Below, piece by piece: positions 35,017 through 44,191 of a stretch of DNA of 64,000 bases; within the stretch, counting starts at the first letter, position 1, and every line of letters begins with the position of its first letter. The position numbers and the translations under genes were made by a program. This DNA comes from BRHc4a sp049323915 (GTDB lineage: Bacteria; Bacillota; Desulfotomaculia; Desulfotomaculales; Desulfocucumaceae), in contig JBMOPC010000058.1 of NCBI GenBank assembly GCA_049323915.1, forward strand, positions 22,611 through 86,610, given 5' to 3'. The notes under the pieces were generated by a model, which made no database searches, was not told the DNA's origin, and saw nothing but the letters and a program-made list of their open reading frames with translations.

Positions 35017-36066
35017 ATGGACAGTAACACGGTGAAAAGGGTGATATCCCCCCAGTTGCGATCCGAAGACTCGGAAACCGAGGGGAGCTTGAGGCCCCGC
35101 AGGCTGTCTGAATACATAGGGCAGCAAAAGGTGAAGGAAACGATACAGATATTCATCCAGGCCGCCAGAGAGAGAGGGGAGCCCCTTGACCATGTGCTTT
35201 TGTACGGCCCGCCAGGGCTGGGCAAAACCACCCTGGCCAATATAATCGCCAATGAGATGGGGGTTAGCATACGGGTGACATCGGGTCCTGCCATAGAAAG
35301 GCCCGGAGACCTGGCGGCATTACTGACAAATCTTGAGGCGGGAGATGTTCTTTTTATCGACGAGGTGCACCGCCTCTCAAGGCCGGTGGAGGAAATACTG
35401 TACCCGGCCATGGAGGATTATGCCATCGACATAATTATCGGTAAGGGGCCCGGAGCCCGGTCAATCAGGCTGGATCTGCCCCGCTTCACCATGATTGGGG
35501 CCACCACCAGGGCCGGAATGATTACCTCGCCGCTGAGGGACCGCTTCGGGGTTATCAGCAGGCTGGATTTTTACCATGAGGATGAGCTTGTATCCATCAT
35601 ATCAAGGGCGGCCTCGATACTGGATGTCAGAGTTGATCCCGGCGGTGCGGCTGAAATAGGAAGAAGGGCCAGGGGTACGCCCAGGGTGGCCAACAGGCTT
35701 TTGAAAAGGGTCCGGGATTATGCCCAGGTCAGGCATGACGGAATTATCGACAGAGAAGTGGCTGTGGAGGCCCTTGAATTTTTCGAGGTGGACCCGCTGG
35801 GGCTGGACGAGATAGACCGGCGCCTGCTGCGGGTTATTATAGAAAAGTTCGGAGGAGGACCGGTGGGGCTGGATACCCTGGCGGCGGCGGTCAGTGAGGA
35901 GTCCGACACGGTGGAGGACGTATACGAGCCGTATCTGATGCAAAAGGGGCTTCTGGCAAGGACACCCCGCGGCAGGGTGGTGACGGCCGCGTCGTACCGG
36001 CACCTGGGAATAGCCTCAGAGGATAAGTCAGGCGGGACGGAGCAGGGATCCCTCCCCCTGCGGTGA
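35017..36066 (+). CDS. ruvB: Holliday junction DNA helicase RuvB
   Basis: AAA+ branch-migration motor (349 aa): RPRRLSEYIGQQKVKE, Walker A GPPGLGKTTLAN, Walker B FIDEVHRL, sensor 1 IGATTRAGM, and the C-terminal winged helix (GGGPVGLDTLAAAVSEESDTVEDVYEP). It starts at ATG 35017 about 120 bases after ruvA, with the GA-rich repeat in the gap. Confidence 0.97.
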   Translation: MDSNTVKRVISPQLRSEDSETEGSLRPRRLSEYIGQQKVKETIQIFIQAARERGEPLDHVLLYGPPGLGKTTLANIIANEMGVSIRVTSGPAIERPGDLAALLTNLEAGDVLFIDEVHRLSRPVEEILYPAMEDYAIDIIIGKGPGARSIRLDLPRFTMIGATTRAGMITSPLRDRFGVISRLDFYHEDELVSIISRAASILDVRVDPGGAAEIGRRARGTPRVANRLLKRVRDYAQVRHDGIIDREVAVEALEFFEVDPLGLDEIDRRLLRVIIEKFGGGPVGLDTLAAAVSEESDTVEDVYEPYLMQKGLLARTPRGRVVTAASYRHLGIASEDKSGGTEQGSLPLR

Positions 36067-36115
36067 CGGCTGACAGCAAAATAGCTGGAAGGAGGTTCCG
36101 GCATCCGGGAAGAAT

Positions 36116-36659
36116 ATGAGGTTGCTTCTTCACACGTGCTGCGGGCCCTGCGCCGTATACCCCCTGGAGGTATTGCGGCAGGAGCCGGGAATAGGCGAAT
36201 TAACAGGATTCTTTTTCAATCCCAATATCCAGCCCTACACCGAGTGGAAGGCCAGCCGGGTATGCCCGGGACGCCGGGCTGAATATGATATTTGATGAAG
36301 ACTACCTTCTTGAGGAATTTATCAGGGGAGTGGTCAATCGTGAGGGTGAAAGGTGCGGATTTTGCTACGCCATGAGGCTCCGACGGACCGCCGAAGCGGC
36401 TGCGGCCAATAACTTTGAGGCCTTTTCCACAACGCTTTTGGTGAGCCCCTACCAGAAGCACGGCTTGATAAGGGAAATAGGCCTTGACGTGGCGAAGGAG
36501 ACCGGGGTTGAGTTTATTTACAGGGATTTTCGCCCCGGTTACAGGGGGGCCGCGGAACGGTCCAGGGAGCTGGGGATGTACAGGCAGAAGTACTGCGGCT
36601 GCATATACAGCGAAAAAGAAAGGTATTGCGGGAATAAGAACAGGGGGGCTGGATCTTGA
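36116..36659 (+). pseudogene. queH: epoxyqueuosine reductase QueH, frameshifted
   Basis: QueH reduces epoxyqueuosine to queuosine in tRNA. The N-terminal part (36116-36295) reads MRLLLHTCCGPCAVYPLEVL up to NPNIQPYTEWKAS and then leaves the frame. The rest continues one base over, YARDAGLNMIFDEDYLLEEF through CGFCYAMRL and YCGCIYSEKE to the stop at 36659. At the junction only 13 bases lie between the TEW and YAR codons, where the family has about nine residues, so roughly 14 bases appear missing. All cluster Cys motifs are kept on both sides. Either a recent frameshift mutation or an assembly error. queA and tgt lie downstream. Confidence 0.75.
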
Positions 36660-36883
36660 CTGGTCCGTTTTTTTCCATGGGCAAGCTGCTGTTGCTGGGC
36701 GGATTATTTCTTGTGATACTGGGGGCGCTGATGATGGCGGCCGGTAAGCTCTTTAACCTGGGACGCCTGCCGGGAGACATTTTTGTCCAAAAGGAGAATT
36801 TCACCTTCTATTTTCCTTTGGTTTCTTCCATTGTGCTGAGCATATTGCTTACCATAATGCTGAACATCATTTTCAGGCGATAA
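36656..36883 (+). CDS. DUF2905 small membrane protein
   Basis: 75 residues with two membrane segments around the family motif LFNLGRLPGDIFVQKENFTFYFPLVSSIVLS. Common in spore-forming Firmicutes next to ruv and que genes; role unknown. TTG 36656 overlaps the queH stop, with a run of six Gs eight bases before it; ATG 36677 is an alternative. Confidence 0.9.
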   Translation: MTGPFFSMGKLLLLGGLFLVILGALMMAAGKLFNLGRLPGDIFVQKENFTFYFPLVSSIVLSILLTIMLNIIFRR

Positions 36884-36922
36884 AGTAATAGTTCTTTCGA
36901 TTTGAACATCGAACCTCAAGCT

Positions 36923-36943
36923 CAGCCCCCCCCCCGGGGGCTG
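36923..36943 (+). terminator. GC hairpin with C10 homopolymer
   Basis: CAGCCCCC / GGGGGCTG with a C-only loop; no T run, so a weak terminator at best. Confidence 0.4.
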
Positions 36944-37012
36944 ATTGCTTGCAGGAAAAATCCCTAATATCGTCGAAGGTAATCTGAAAACCAGAGCTTT
37001 TAGGAGGTTGTA

Positions 37013-38437
37013 ATGCGCCGGTGCAGCAAAAGACTTACTTTCGGGACGGTTTTCTTTCTTGTTTTCGCACTTCTGGTCACATCGGCCCCACATAGCGCCG
37101 GGAGTGCTGTTTCTGTCACCCCAAAAACAGTACGGGTGGGCCTTGTTCAGGATATTCAGTCCCAGGATTTCCACGTCCGCGGTAAATACAGGCTGGTTGA
37201 CCGGCAAACCGGTGAGGTTCTTTCCGAGGTGCTGCCCGGTGAGCGCTGGCAGGTCAAATTTGCCTCCGGAAGACTGCAGCTGTATAAAAACGGTGTGTTG
37301 AAGATGACATCGGGGAGTTCCATCGGGCTTCACCAGGTGAACCGTCTGGTGGCTGTTCTCTCCGGGGACGGAACGTTGAAAAATATTTCTTCGGCCGACT
37401 CCGTTTCTGCGGCCGGGGCCGGGGGTGGAGTCTCCTCCCTGAGGTTTGACAGCGGCCGTGTAAATGTTTTGACTTCTTCGGGACAGCACAGCCTGCAGGG
37501 AGGGCAGGACCTCAACATGGTGGGACTGTCCCTTGGCGACCGGACCCAGAATTACAGGGGGGAAGTGGAGTTCAGGCTGCTGCCGAAGGGTATTACCGTA
37601 GTCAATGAGCTGCCCATGGAAGAATATCTGTACGGGGTCCTTCCGAGGGAAATGCCGGCCTTCTGGCCCATTGAAGCCCAGAAGGCCCAGGCGGTGGCTG
37701 CCCGGAGCTACGCAGTGGCCCAGCTTGGAGCCTACAGGAATTACGGCTTTGACCTGCTGGCCACCCAAATGAGCCAGATGTACGGGGGATATGACGCCGA
37801 GCACCCCAACTCAACCAGGGCAGTGAATGAAACCAGGGGGCAGGTTGTTCTTTGCAGGACTAAGCCTATTAACGCTTTCTTCCACAGCAGCAGCGGGGGA
37901 TACATCGATGACTCCCGCGATGTCTGGGTCGAGGCGCTGGAGTACATAAAGGGCAAGGCCGACCCTTACGACAGAAATGAGGTCCATTACAACTGGATGG
38001 TGGCGTACAGTCAGGAACAACTGGTCAAGCAGCTGACAGACCGAAAGGGTTATTACAATATGCCCGGGGAGCCTGAAAAGGTGTTTTCCAGGGTTGATGA
38101 CATAGAAATACTGGAGAAAACGTCCACCGGCGCCCGTGTCAAAAAAATAAGGATTACAGGCCTGGGCGCCGACAAAAAGCCGCTTGCGGTGGAGGTTTCA
38201 AACGCTGACGCGGTAAGGGTGGTACTGGGATTAAAAAGCGCCCTGTTTTCAATGAAAAAGGAAACAGGCGCGGATAAAAAACTGAACAGGGTTACAATAA
38301 CCGGTTCGGGATACGGGCACGGGCTGGGGATGTCCCAGTACGGGGCCTATGGAATGGCTGGAAAAGGTTATAATTACCAGGATATTTTGAAATACTATTA
38401 TAGTAATTCCGGGGTTGGGTTCTTAACCGGGGATTAG
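37013..38437 (+). CDS. spoIID: SpoIID/LytB-domain sporulation protein
   Basis: Exported 474-residue protein with a signal peptide (about 1-31). The N-terminal part is beta-rich and repeats SPOR/amidase-enhancer-like segments. The SpoIID/LytB core lies at about 185-470: VNELPMEEYLYGVLPREMP, EAQKAQAVAARSYAVAQ, TRGQVVLC, FHSSSGGYIDDS, GYGHGLGMSQYGAYGMA. SpoIID is a lytic transglycosylase in forespore engulfment; this position before queA is common to clostridia and may be a SpoIID paralogue rather than the engulfment protein itself. Confidence 0.9.
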   Translation: MRRCSKRLTFGTVFFLVFALLVTSAPHSAGSAVSVTPKTVRVGLVQDIQSQDFHVRGKYRLVDRQTGEVLSEVLPGERWQVKFASGRLQLYKNGVLKMTSGSSIGLHQVNRLVAVLSGDGTLKNISSADSVSAAGAGGGVSSLRFDSGRVNVLTSSGQHSLQGGQDLNMVGLSLGDRTQNYRGEVEFRLLPKGITVVNELPMEEYLYGVLPREMPAFWPIEAQKAQAVAARSYAVAQLGAYRNYGFDLLATQMSQMYGGYDAEHPNSTRAVNETRGQVVLCRTKPINAFFHSSSGGYIDDSRDVWVEALEYIKGKADPYDRNEVHYNWMVAYSQEQLVKQLTDRKGYYNMPGEPEKVFSRVDDIEILEKTSTGARVKKIRITGLGADKKPLAVEVSNADAVRVVLGLKSALFSMKKETGADKKLNRVTITGSGYGHGLGMSQYGAYGMAGKGYNYQDILKYYYSNSGVGFLTGD

Positions 38438-38448
38438 GTGGTTTTTTT

Positions 38449-39480
38449 TTGAAAGTAACAGAATTTGACTACAGCCTCCCTGAGGATTTGATAGCCCAGG
38501 ACCCGGCCGGGAGCCGGGATCAATCAAGGCTGATGGTAATCAGGAAGGACAATGAAACATTTGATCACAGGGTGTTCCGGGATATTGTGGAATACCTGCG
38601 CCCGGGTGACGTGCTGGTGGTTAACGACACAAGAGTGATACCTGCCAGAATGTATGGGACCAGGGAGGACACCGGAGGGCAGGTGGAGGTGCTCCTGCTG
38701 AAAAAGAACACCGGGGATGGCCTGTGGGAGGCCCTGGTCAGGCCCGGGAGGCGTGTGCGGCCCGGGACGGTTCTTTTGTTCGGGGACGGCATCTGCAGGG
38801 GGACTGTTATAGACGCCACGGACACAGGGGGACGCCTGATAAGGTTTGAAAGCGCCGCTCCCTTTGAAGAGGTGCTGGAAAGTGTAGGTATGATGCCCCT
38901 CCCTCCCTACATAAAAAAATACCCGGAGGATCCCGGCCGCTATCAGACTGTATACGCACGTAGGGAAGGTTCGGTGGCGGCCCCCACGGCGGGGCTCCAT
39001 TTTACCGGCGACCTGCTGGAAAAAATAATGTGCTCCGGAGTCAAGGTGGTAAGGGTCCTGCTGCACGTAGGGCTGGGCACCTTCAGGCCGGTCCAGGTGG
39101 AGGACATCAACGACCACCATATGCATGAGGAATACTACGAGATTTCCCCGGAGGCGGCCGAGACACTGAACCAGGCCGTTCTTGGACGAGGGGGAAGGGT
39201 GATAGCCGTGGGAACAACCTCGGTGCGCTGCCTGGAAACATGTTCCGACCATCAGGGCCGTGTCAGGGAAGGGTCGGGTTATACCGACATCTTTATTTAT
39301 CCCGGCTATAAATTCAAGGTGGTGCAGGGGCTGATAACCAATTTTCACCTGCCCAGGTCCACACTGCTGATGCTGGTCAGCGCCCTGGCCGGCAGGGAAA
39401 AGGTCTTGCGGGCATACCATGAGGCGGTGGAAAGGCGCTACCGTTTCTTCAGCTTCGGGGATGCGATGCTTATTCTATAG
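38449..39480 (+). CDS. queA: tRNA preQ1(34) S-adenosylmethionine ribosyltransferase-isomerase QueA
   Basis: 343-residue enzyme transferring ribosyl from SAM to preQ1 in tRNA to give epoxyqueuosine. Seen: FDYSLPEDLIAQDPAGSRDQSRLMV, VNDTRVIPARM, AAPTAGLHFT, HVGLGTFRPV and TNFHLPRSTLLMLVSA. It starts at TTG 38449, 11 bases after spoIID. Makes the substrate of the (frameshifted) QueH. Confidence 0.97.
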   Translation: MKVTEFDYSLPEDLIAQDPAGSRDQSRLMVIRKDNETFDHRVFRDIVEYLRPGDVLVVNDTRVIPARMYGTREDTGGQVEVLLLKKNTGDGLWEALVRPGRRVRPGTVLLFGDGICRGTVIDATDTGGRLIRFESAAPFEEVLESVGMMPLPPYIKKYPEDPGRYQTVYARREGSVAAPTAGLHFTGDLLEKIMCSGVKVVRVLLHVGLGTFRPVQVEDINDHHMHEEYYEISPEAAETLNQAVLGRGGRVIAVGTTSVRCLETCSDHQGRVREGSGYTDIFIYPGYKFKVVQGLITNFHLPRSTLLMLVSALAGREKVLRAYHEAVERRYRFFSFGDAMLIL

Positions 39481-39530
39481 AATCCGGAATTCAGAGTACA
39501 GAGTCCAGAAGACAGAATAAAAGGGAATGT
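39480..39530. repeat. GA-rich degenerate intergenic repeat, copy 2
   Basis: GAATCCGGAATTCAGAGTAC followed by GAGTCCAGAAGACAGAAT between queA and tgt; similar to 34907 and 46335. Confidence 0.4.
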
Positions 39531-39545
39531 ATAGAGGCGTTTGTG

Positions 39546-40658
39546 ATGAGTGTTAAATTCATAGAGAAAAAAAGGGATGACCGCACCGGCGCCAGGAGGG
39601 GGCAGTTGCTCACTCCCCACGGAGTTGTAGAAACCCCGGTGTTCATGCCGGTGGGCACACAGGCCACCGTAAAGGCCATGACTCCTGAAGAGGTGTGGCA
39701 GGCCGGGGGAAGGCTTATACTGGGCAACACCTATCACCTCTATCTGAGGCCGGGGCACGACCTGGTGGCAGAGGCGGGAGGGCTGCACCGGTTTATGCAC
39801 TGGGACGGTCCAATCCTCACCGACAGCGGCGGATTTCAGGTGTTCAGCCTGGGGCCCCTGAGGAAGATAGAGGAAGAGGGGGTATGGTTCCGCTCACACA
39901 TAGACGGATCGGAACACTATTTCAGCCCGGAAAAGGCGGTGGAGATACAGGAAGCCCTTGGATCAGACATAGCCATGGCCTTTGACGAGTGCGCCCCATA
40001 CCCCTGTACGCAGGATTACGCCTTAAAGGCGCTGGAGAGGACAACCCGCTGGGCAAGGCGCTGTAAAACAGCTCACCGCAGGAAAGACCAGGCCCTTTTC
40101 GGCATAATACAGGGAGGGGTTTTCGGCGATCTCAGGAGGAAAAGCGCCGCAGAACTGGTGGAGATGGACTTTCCCGGCTACGGCATAGGGGGCTTGAGCG
40201 TAGGTGAGCCCAAGGAAATGATGTATGAAATGCTTGAAGTCACCGTTCCCCTTATTCCCCGGGGCAAGCCCCGCTACCTGATGGGGGTGGGCTCACCGGA
40301 CTGCCTTCTGGAAGGGGTGGCCAGAGGGGTGGACATGTTCGACTGTGTGCTTCCCACCAGGATTGCCAGGAATGGCACGGTATTCACCCACCATGGCAAA
40401 CTGGTGGTTAGAAATGCCGAATACGCCAGGGATTTCAGCCCCCTGGACCCCCATTGCGGCTGCTATACCTGCAGCAACTACACACGGGCTTACATCAGGC
40501 ATCTGATCAAGGCCAACGAAATACTGGGCGTCAGGCTTACCACAATACACAACCTTTACTTTATACTGAATTTGATGCATAATATCAGAGCGGCCATTGA
40601 TGAGGGAAGATTTTATGAATATAAAAGGGAATTTTTAAGCAAATTTAACCTATGCTGA
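39546..40658 (+). CDS. tgt: queuine/preQ1 tRNA-guanine transglycosylase
   Basis: 370-residue enzyme exchanging guanine 34 for preQ1. Nucleophile Asp region DSGGFQVFSLG, GIIQGGVFGDLR, the second Asp in VDMFDCVLPTR and the zinc site CGCYTCSNYTRAYIRHLIKANE. ATG 39546 is preferred; GTG 39543 adds one residue. It follows queA after the GA-rich spacer. Confidence 0.97.
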   Translation: MSVKFIEKKRDDRTGARRGQLLTPHGVVETPVFMPVGTQATVKAMTPEEVWQAGGRLILGNTYHLYLRPGHDLVAEAGGLHRFMHWDGPILTDSGGFQVFSLGPLRKIEEEGVWFRSHIDGSEHYFSPEKAVEIQEALGSDIAMAFDECAPYPCTQDYALKALERTTRWARRCKTAHRRKDQALFGIIQGGVFGDLRRKSAAELVEMDFPGYGIGGLSVGEPKEMMYEMLEVTVPLIPRGKPRYLMGVGSPDCLLEGVARGVDMFDCVLPTRIARNGTVFTHHGKLVVRNAEYARDFSPLDPHCGCYTCSNYTRAYIRHLIKANEILGVRLTTIHNLYFILNLMHNIRAAIDEGRFYEYKREFLSKFNLC

Positions 40659-40736
40659 TTTTTTTGATTAAAAATAAAGGAATTAGCAAACTCGTAAAGA
40701 ATAAATCTCTTTGTGGAAAGGAGGTAGACAGGTAAA

Positions 40737-41024
40737 TTGGAGCAGTACGGCACAATACTTTATATTATTGCACTCTTCGGCCTTCTGTACTTCCTCATGA
40801 TCAGGCCTCAGCAGCAGAGGCAGAAGAAGCACATGGAGATGATCAGGGGGCTTAAGGTCAACGACAAGGTAGTCACCGCCGGGGGGATTCTCGGTACCGT
40901 GGTGAAGGTCAAGGAAGATACCCTTGTATTGCGTGTGGCCGACAACGTGCGTATTGAAGTGCTCAAAAATTCCATCGGCCAGGTGAGGGAATCAGCCGAC
41001 GACGAAGAAGAGAAGAAGGAATAA
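40737..41024 (+). CDS. yajC: preprotein translocase subunit YajC
   Basis: 95-residue Sec accessory protein: one N-terminal membrane segment, then MIRPQQQRQKKHMEMIRGLKVNDKVVTAGGILGTVVKVKED. It starts at TTG 40737 behind AAGGAGGT. The usual tgt-yajC-secD-secF order is kept with one HD gene inserted. Confidence 0.95.
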   Translation: MEQYGTILYIIALFGLLYFLMIRPQQQRQKKHMEMIRGLKVNDKVVTAGGILGTVVKVKEDTLVLRVADNVRIEVLKNSIGQVRESADDEEEKKE

Positions 41025-41027
41025 CCG

Positions 41028-41057
41028 GGCCTGATGCCGGCAAGGGCATCGGCCTTT
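41028..41057 (+). terminator. terminator-like hairpin after yajC
   Basis: GGCC-T-GATGCC / GGCATC-GGCC (one bulge) followed by only three Ts. Confidence 0.5.
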
Positions 41058-41060
41058 GAT

Positions 41061-41165
41061 GAGATGTGAGATGTGAGATGTGAGATGTGAGAAGTAAGAT
41101 GTGAGGAATTGCATTTCGCGTCTCTAAACTTCCCACCGCTCACTTCCTACCTCTCACCTCTCAAA
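41061..41165. repeat. heptamer tandem array with inverted partner
   Basis: GAGATGT repeated four times from 41061, then GAGAAGT and AAGATGT. Some 40 bases on, CTCACTT CCTACCT CTCACCT CTC runs as a near-complement. The two arms could form a long imperfect hairpin. Confidence 0.7.
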
Positions 41166-41185
41166 TAACCGGTATCGAAGAAGGC

Positions 41186-41219
41186 ATTAAGAGAGTAGGC
41201 GGAAGTCTACTCTCTTAAT
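41186..41219. promoter_or_regulatory. 13-bp perfect inverted repeat before the HD gene
   Basis: ATTAAGAGAGTAG / CTACTCTCTTAAT with an 8-base spacer and no T run. Operator or RNA hairpin; unassigned. Confidence 0.5.
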
Positions 41220-41270
41220 CCGTAAAGGACAGTTTACCATAAACACCACAGTGAGGGTATATATACCAGT

Positions 41271-41939
41271 ATGTGCAGCAATATAACATTGGAAGATATA
41301 AAGACCAACCCGGTGGTGGACACTTTTATCAGAAAGGGCAACCAGTTTCTCGGCGCCATGGGGTTCACCGACCACAGCTACCGGCATGTAAGGCTTGTAA
41401 GCGATATCGCCAGGGACATCATCGAAAGACTGGGGTATTCCGGGAGAGAGGCTGAGCTGGCGGCCATCGCCGGCTACCTGCACGACATAGGCAATGTTGT
41501 CAGCAGGAACGACCACGGTATTTCCGGCGCGGCCATTGTTTATCCCATATTGATGGATATGGGGATGCCCCCGGAGGAAATCGCCGTGGTGCTTTCAGCC
41601 GTCGCCAACCACGAGGAGCAGTACGGGCAGCCGGTCAATACTGTGGCGGCCGCTCTAATAGTGGCGGACAAGTCCGATGTTCACAGGTCCAGGGTAAGAA
41701 ACCATGATTTCGCCACCTTCGACATACACGACAGGGTGAACTATGCCGCAGAGAACTCTTTCGTGAAGGTGGATAAAGAAAAAAGGACAATTACCATGGA
41801 TCTGACCATTGATATTGAGATTTGCCCGGTTATGGAATATTTTGAAATTTTTCTAACCAGGATGATGCTGTGCCGCAGGGCTGCAGCCTTTCTTGACTGC
41901 GATTTTGAGTTGATTATAAACGGCTCCAAGTTGCTGTAA
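41271..41939 (+). CDS. HD-domain phosphohydrolase
   Basis: 222-residue protein with an HD domain: HSYRHVRLVSDIA, YLHDIGNVVSRNDHG, ANHEEQYG and ALIVADKSDVHR supply the metal ligands. Often located between yajC and secD in this lineage; substrate unknown. The C-terminal part (TITMDLTIDIEICPVMEYFEI) is an added domain typical of this subgroup. ATG 41271 chosen; no strong ribosome site is seen. Twenty-seven bases to secD. Confidence 0.88.
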   Translation: MCSNITLEDIKTNPVVDTFIRKGNQFLGAMGFTDHSYRHVRLVSDIARDIIERLGYSGREAELAAIAGYLHDIGNVVSRNDHGISGAAIVYPILMDMGMPPEEIAVVLSAVANHEEQYGQPVNTVAAALIVADKSDVHRSRVRNHDFATFDIHDRVNYAAENSFVKVDKEKRTITMDLTIDIEICPVMEYFEIFLTRMMLCRRAAAFLDCDFELIINGSKLL

Positions 41940-41966
41940 TTTAATGACAAAAGGGGAGAAAAAGAC

Positions 41967-43214
41967 ATGAAGTGGGGTAAGGTAATGGCCATGTCGGCCA
42001 TATTGCTGCTGGTGGCACTGGCGGCAGTGTTGACCGTGTCGCCTGTTTTCCAGAGATACGAGCAGACTCAGAAGTACCTTCCATTTATCAAGTGGATTAA
42101 CCTGGGCCTTGACCTGCGGGGGGGCGTTCATGTAGTCATGGAGGCCAAGGACACTCCGGACGCCAAAGTGACTCCCGAGTCCATGAGACAGCTCAAGGCA
42201 ATTATAGAAAACAGGGTTGACCAGTTTGGGGTGGCCGAGCCGGTTATCCAGCAGCAGGGCGACCGCAGGCTTATAGTGGAGTTGGCCGGCGTAAAGGACC
42301 CCGAGGAGGCGGTCAACACGCTGGTGAAAACTGCTTTCCTGGAGTTTAAAACCATGGACGGAAAAACCATAGTAACCGGTAAGGACCTGGAAGACGCGCT
42401 GGAGGCCAAGGACCCGGTTTCCGGCTCCGCCGAGGTGAACCTTACTTTCAAGTCCGAGGGGAGCAAAAAATTCGCTGAGGCCACAACAGTCAATGTGGGC
42501 AAGCCCATTGCCATATTGCTGGACGGGCAGCTGCTGCAGAACCCCACGGTGAGGGAGCCCATCACCAATGGCAAGGCCCGCATCACCGGCTACGAGAGCC
42601 TGCAGGAAGCCCACAATATAGCCATACTGCTCCGTTCCGGTGCTCTGCCGGTCAAGGTGGACGTGATTGAGAAGAGGACTGTGGGCCCGGCGCTGGGCGC
42701 CGACTCGCTGGCCAAGTCCAGGCATGCCGGGGTGGTGGGAGTGACCGCCATACTGGTATTCATGCTGTTCTATTACAGGCTGCCGGGACTGGTGGCCAAT
42801 TTTGCCCTGGTTATATATTCGGTTATAGTGCTGGTGATTTTCGGGGGGCTCAACGTTACCATGACTCTTCCCGGCATCGCGGGCTTCCTGCTGTCGATGG
42901 GTATAGCGGTTGACGCCAACGTGATTATCTTTGAGAGGATAAAGGAGGAACTCAGGGGCGGAAAGAGCCTCAGGGCGGCAATAGACGCGGGGTTCAAGAG
43001 AGGTTTTGTGGCGGTGTTCGACGCCAACCTCACCACTGTGCTGGCGGCGGCGGTGCTGCTTTTCCTGGGTACCGGCCCCATCAAGGGCTTTGCGGTCACA
43101 CTGATCATCGGTATAGGCGCCAGCATGCTTACCGCAATAACAATAACTCGCTGGCTGCTGCAGTTGCTGGCGGCCTCGAATCTTGTCAAGAATCCAAAAT
43201 ATTTCGGGGCATAG
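41967..43214 (+). CDS. secD: protein translocase subunit SecD
   Basis: 415-residue membrane subunit that uses proton motive force to pull exported proteins. Signatures: LGLDLRGGVHVVMEA, ENRVDQFGVAEPVIQ, LRSGALPVKVDVIEKRTVGPALG and MGIAVDANVIIFERIKEEL, with an extracytoplasmic domain between helices 1 and 2. Start ATG 41967. Confidence 0.97.
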   Translation: MKWGKVMAMSAILLLVALAAVLTVSPVFQRYEQTQKYLPFIKWINLGLDLRGGVHVVMEAKDTPDAKVTPESMRQLKAIIENRVDQFGVAEPVIQQQGDRRLIVELAGVKDPEEAVNTLVKTAFLEFKTMDGKTIVTGKDLEDALEAKDPVSGSAEVNLTFKSEGSKKFAEATTVNVGKPIAILLDGQLLQNPTVREPITNGKARITGYESLQEAHNIAILLRSGALPVKVDVIEKRTVGPALGADSLAKSRHAGVVGVTAILVFMLFYYRLPGLVANFALVIYSVIVLVIFGGLNVTMTLPGIAGFLLSMGIAVDANVIIFERIKEELRGGKSLRAAIDAGFKRGFVAVFDANLTTVLAAAVLLFLGTGPIKGFAVTLIIGIGASMLTAITITRWLLQLLAASNLVKNPKYFGA

Positions 43215-43226
43215 GGGGGATTAATA

Positions 43227-44108
43227 GTGTTTCACTTCATCAGGCATAGGAAAATATTTTACGTACTGTCAGTACTGGTGATACTTCCCGGCATTATCTC
43301 CCTTGCCTTGCAGGGAATGAACTGGGGTATAGATTTCAGCAGCGGCAGCATACTGGAGGTCCGCTTCGACAAGCCGGTGCAGGTGGACCAGGTAAGGGAG
43401 GCGGTTGCCGGCCAGGGCCTGGAGGCAGGTCGCATCCAGCAGAGCGGGGATAGGGACTTTCTTATCCGCACCGCCAAGCTTACCCAGGAGGACAGTAAAA
43501 AGCTGATTGACGCTTTCGCAGGGAAAATAGGCAAGGTGGATCTTTTAAGAAACGAGTACGTTGATCCCGTCATAAGCACCGAGCTTTTCTGGAAGGCCTT
43601 CTGGGCACTGCTTATTGCCTCAGTGCTGATGGTGGTTTACATCACCATCAGGTTTGAGTTCAAGCAGGGAATAGCTGCGATTGTGGCGCTGCTTCACGAC
43701 AGCCTGATTGTCATAGGGGTGTTCTCCATATTCCGTATAGAGGTGGACAGCGCTTTTATTGCCGCCATACTGACTATAATAGGCTATTCCATCAACGATA
43801 CAATAGTTATTTTTGACCGCATCAGGGAAAACCTGCGCATGCAGAAGAAAGGGCAGTCTCTGGAGGACCTGGTCAACCTGAGCATCTGGCAGACACTGGC
43901 CCGGTCCATAAACACCGTGCTCACAGTTATGTTCGTGCTGCTGGCGCTGTACTTCCTGGGCGGGTCCACAATCAAGACCTTCGTGCTGGCAATGCTCATA
44001 GGGGTTACCAGCGGCGCCTATTCTTCAATATTCAACGCCAGCCCCGTCTGGGTAGACCTGAAGCTGATGGACAAAAAGGGCAGGGTGCAGCATGCCAAAG
44101 CCTCTTAA
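43227..44108 (+). CDS. secF: protein translocase subunit SecF
   Basis: 293-residue partner of SecD, six helices: NWGIDFSSGSILEVRF, YSINDTIVIFDRIREN and FVLAMLIGVTSGAYSSIFNASPVWV. It starts at GTG 43227, 12 bases after secD, and ends in a strong terminator. Confidence 0.97.
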   Translation: MFHFIRHRKIFYVLSVLVILPGIISLALQGMNWGIDFSSGSILEVRFDKPVQVDQVREAVAGQGLEAGRIQQSGDRDFLIRTAKLTQEDSKKLIDAFAGKIGKVDLLRNEYVDPVISTELFWKAFWALLIASVLMVVYITIRFEFKQGIAAIVALLHDSLIVIGVFSIFRIEVDSAFIAAILTIIGYSINDTIVIFDRIRENLRMQKKGQSLEDLVNLSIWQTLARSINTVLTVMFVLLALYFLGGSTIKTFVLAMLIGVTSGAYSSIFNASPVWVDLKLMDKKGRVQHAKAS

Positions 44109-44118
44109 AAGCATGATG

Positions 44119-44150
44119 ATGCCGCCGGTAAAAACCGGCGGCATTTTTTC
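44119..44150 (+). terminator. intrinsic terminator after secF
   Basis: ATGCCGCCGGT / ACCGGCGGCAT, loop AAAA, T6. Confidence 0.96.
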
Positions 44151-44191
44151 ATGGCATTGTGGCAAACTATTTTAAGGGAGGTTTTTGTCTG

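Noticed and set aside
36293..36298. Second selenocysteine TGA in queH
   Set aside because: Two TGA codons follow each other and the family similarity continues in a different frame, so this is a frameshift, not a recoded stop.
36704..37804. Long minus-strand open frame of 366 codons across spoIID
   Set aside because: It is antisense to a clear SpoIID/LytB protein, has no ribosome site, and its composition (Gln, His, Pro, Gly) is that of a GC-rich shadow frame. The same applies to the long minus frames over queA, secD and the acyl-CoA dehydrogenase.
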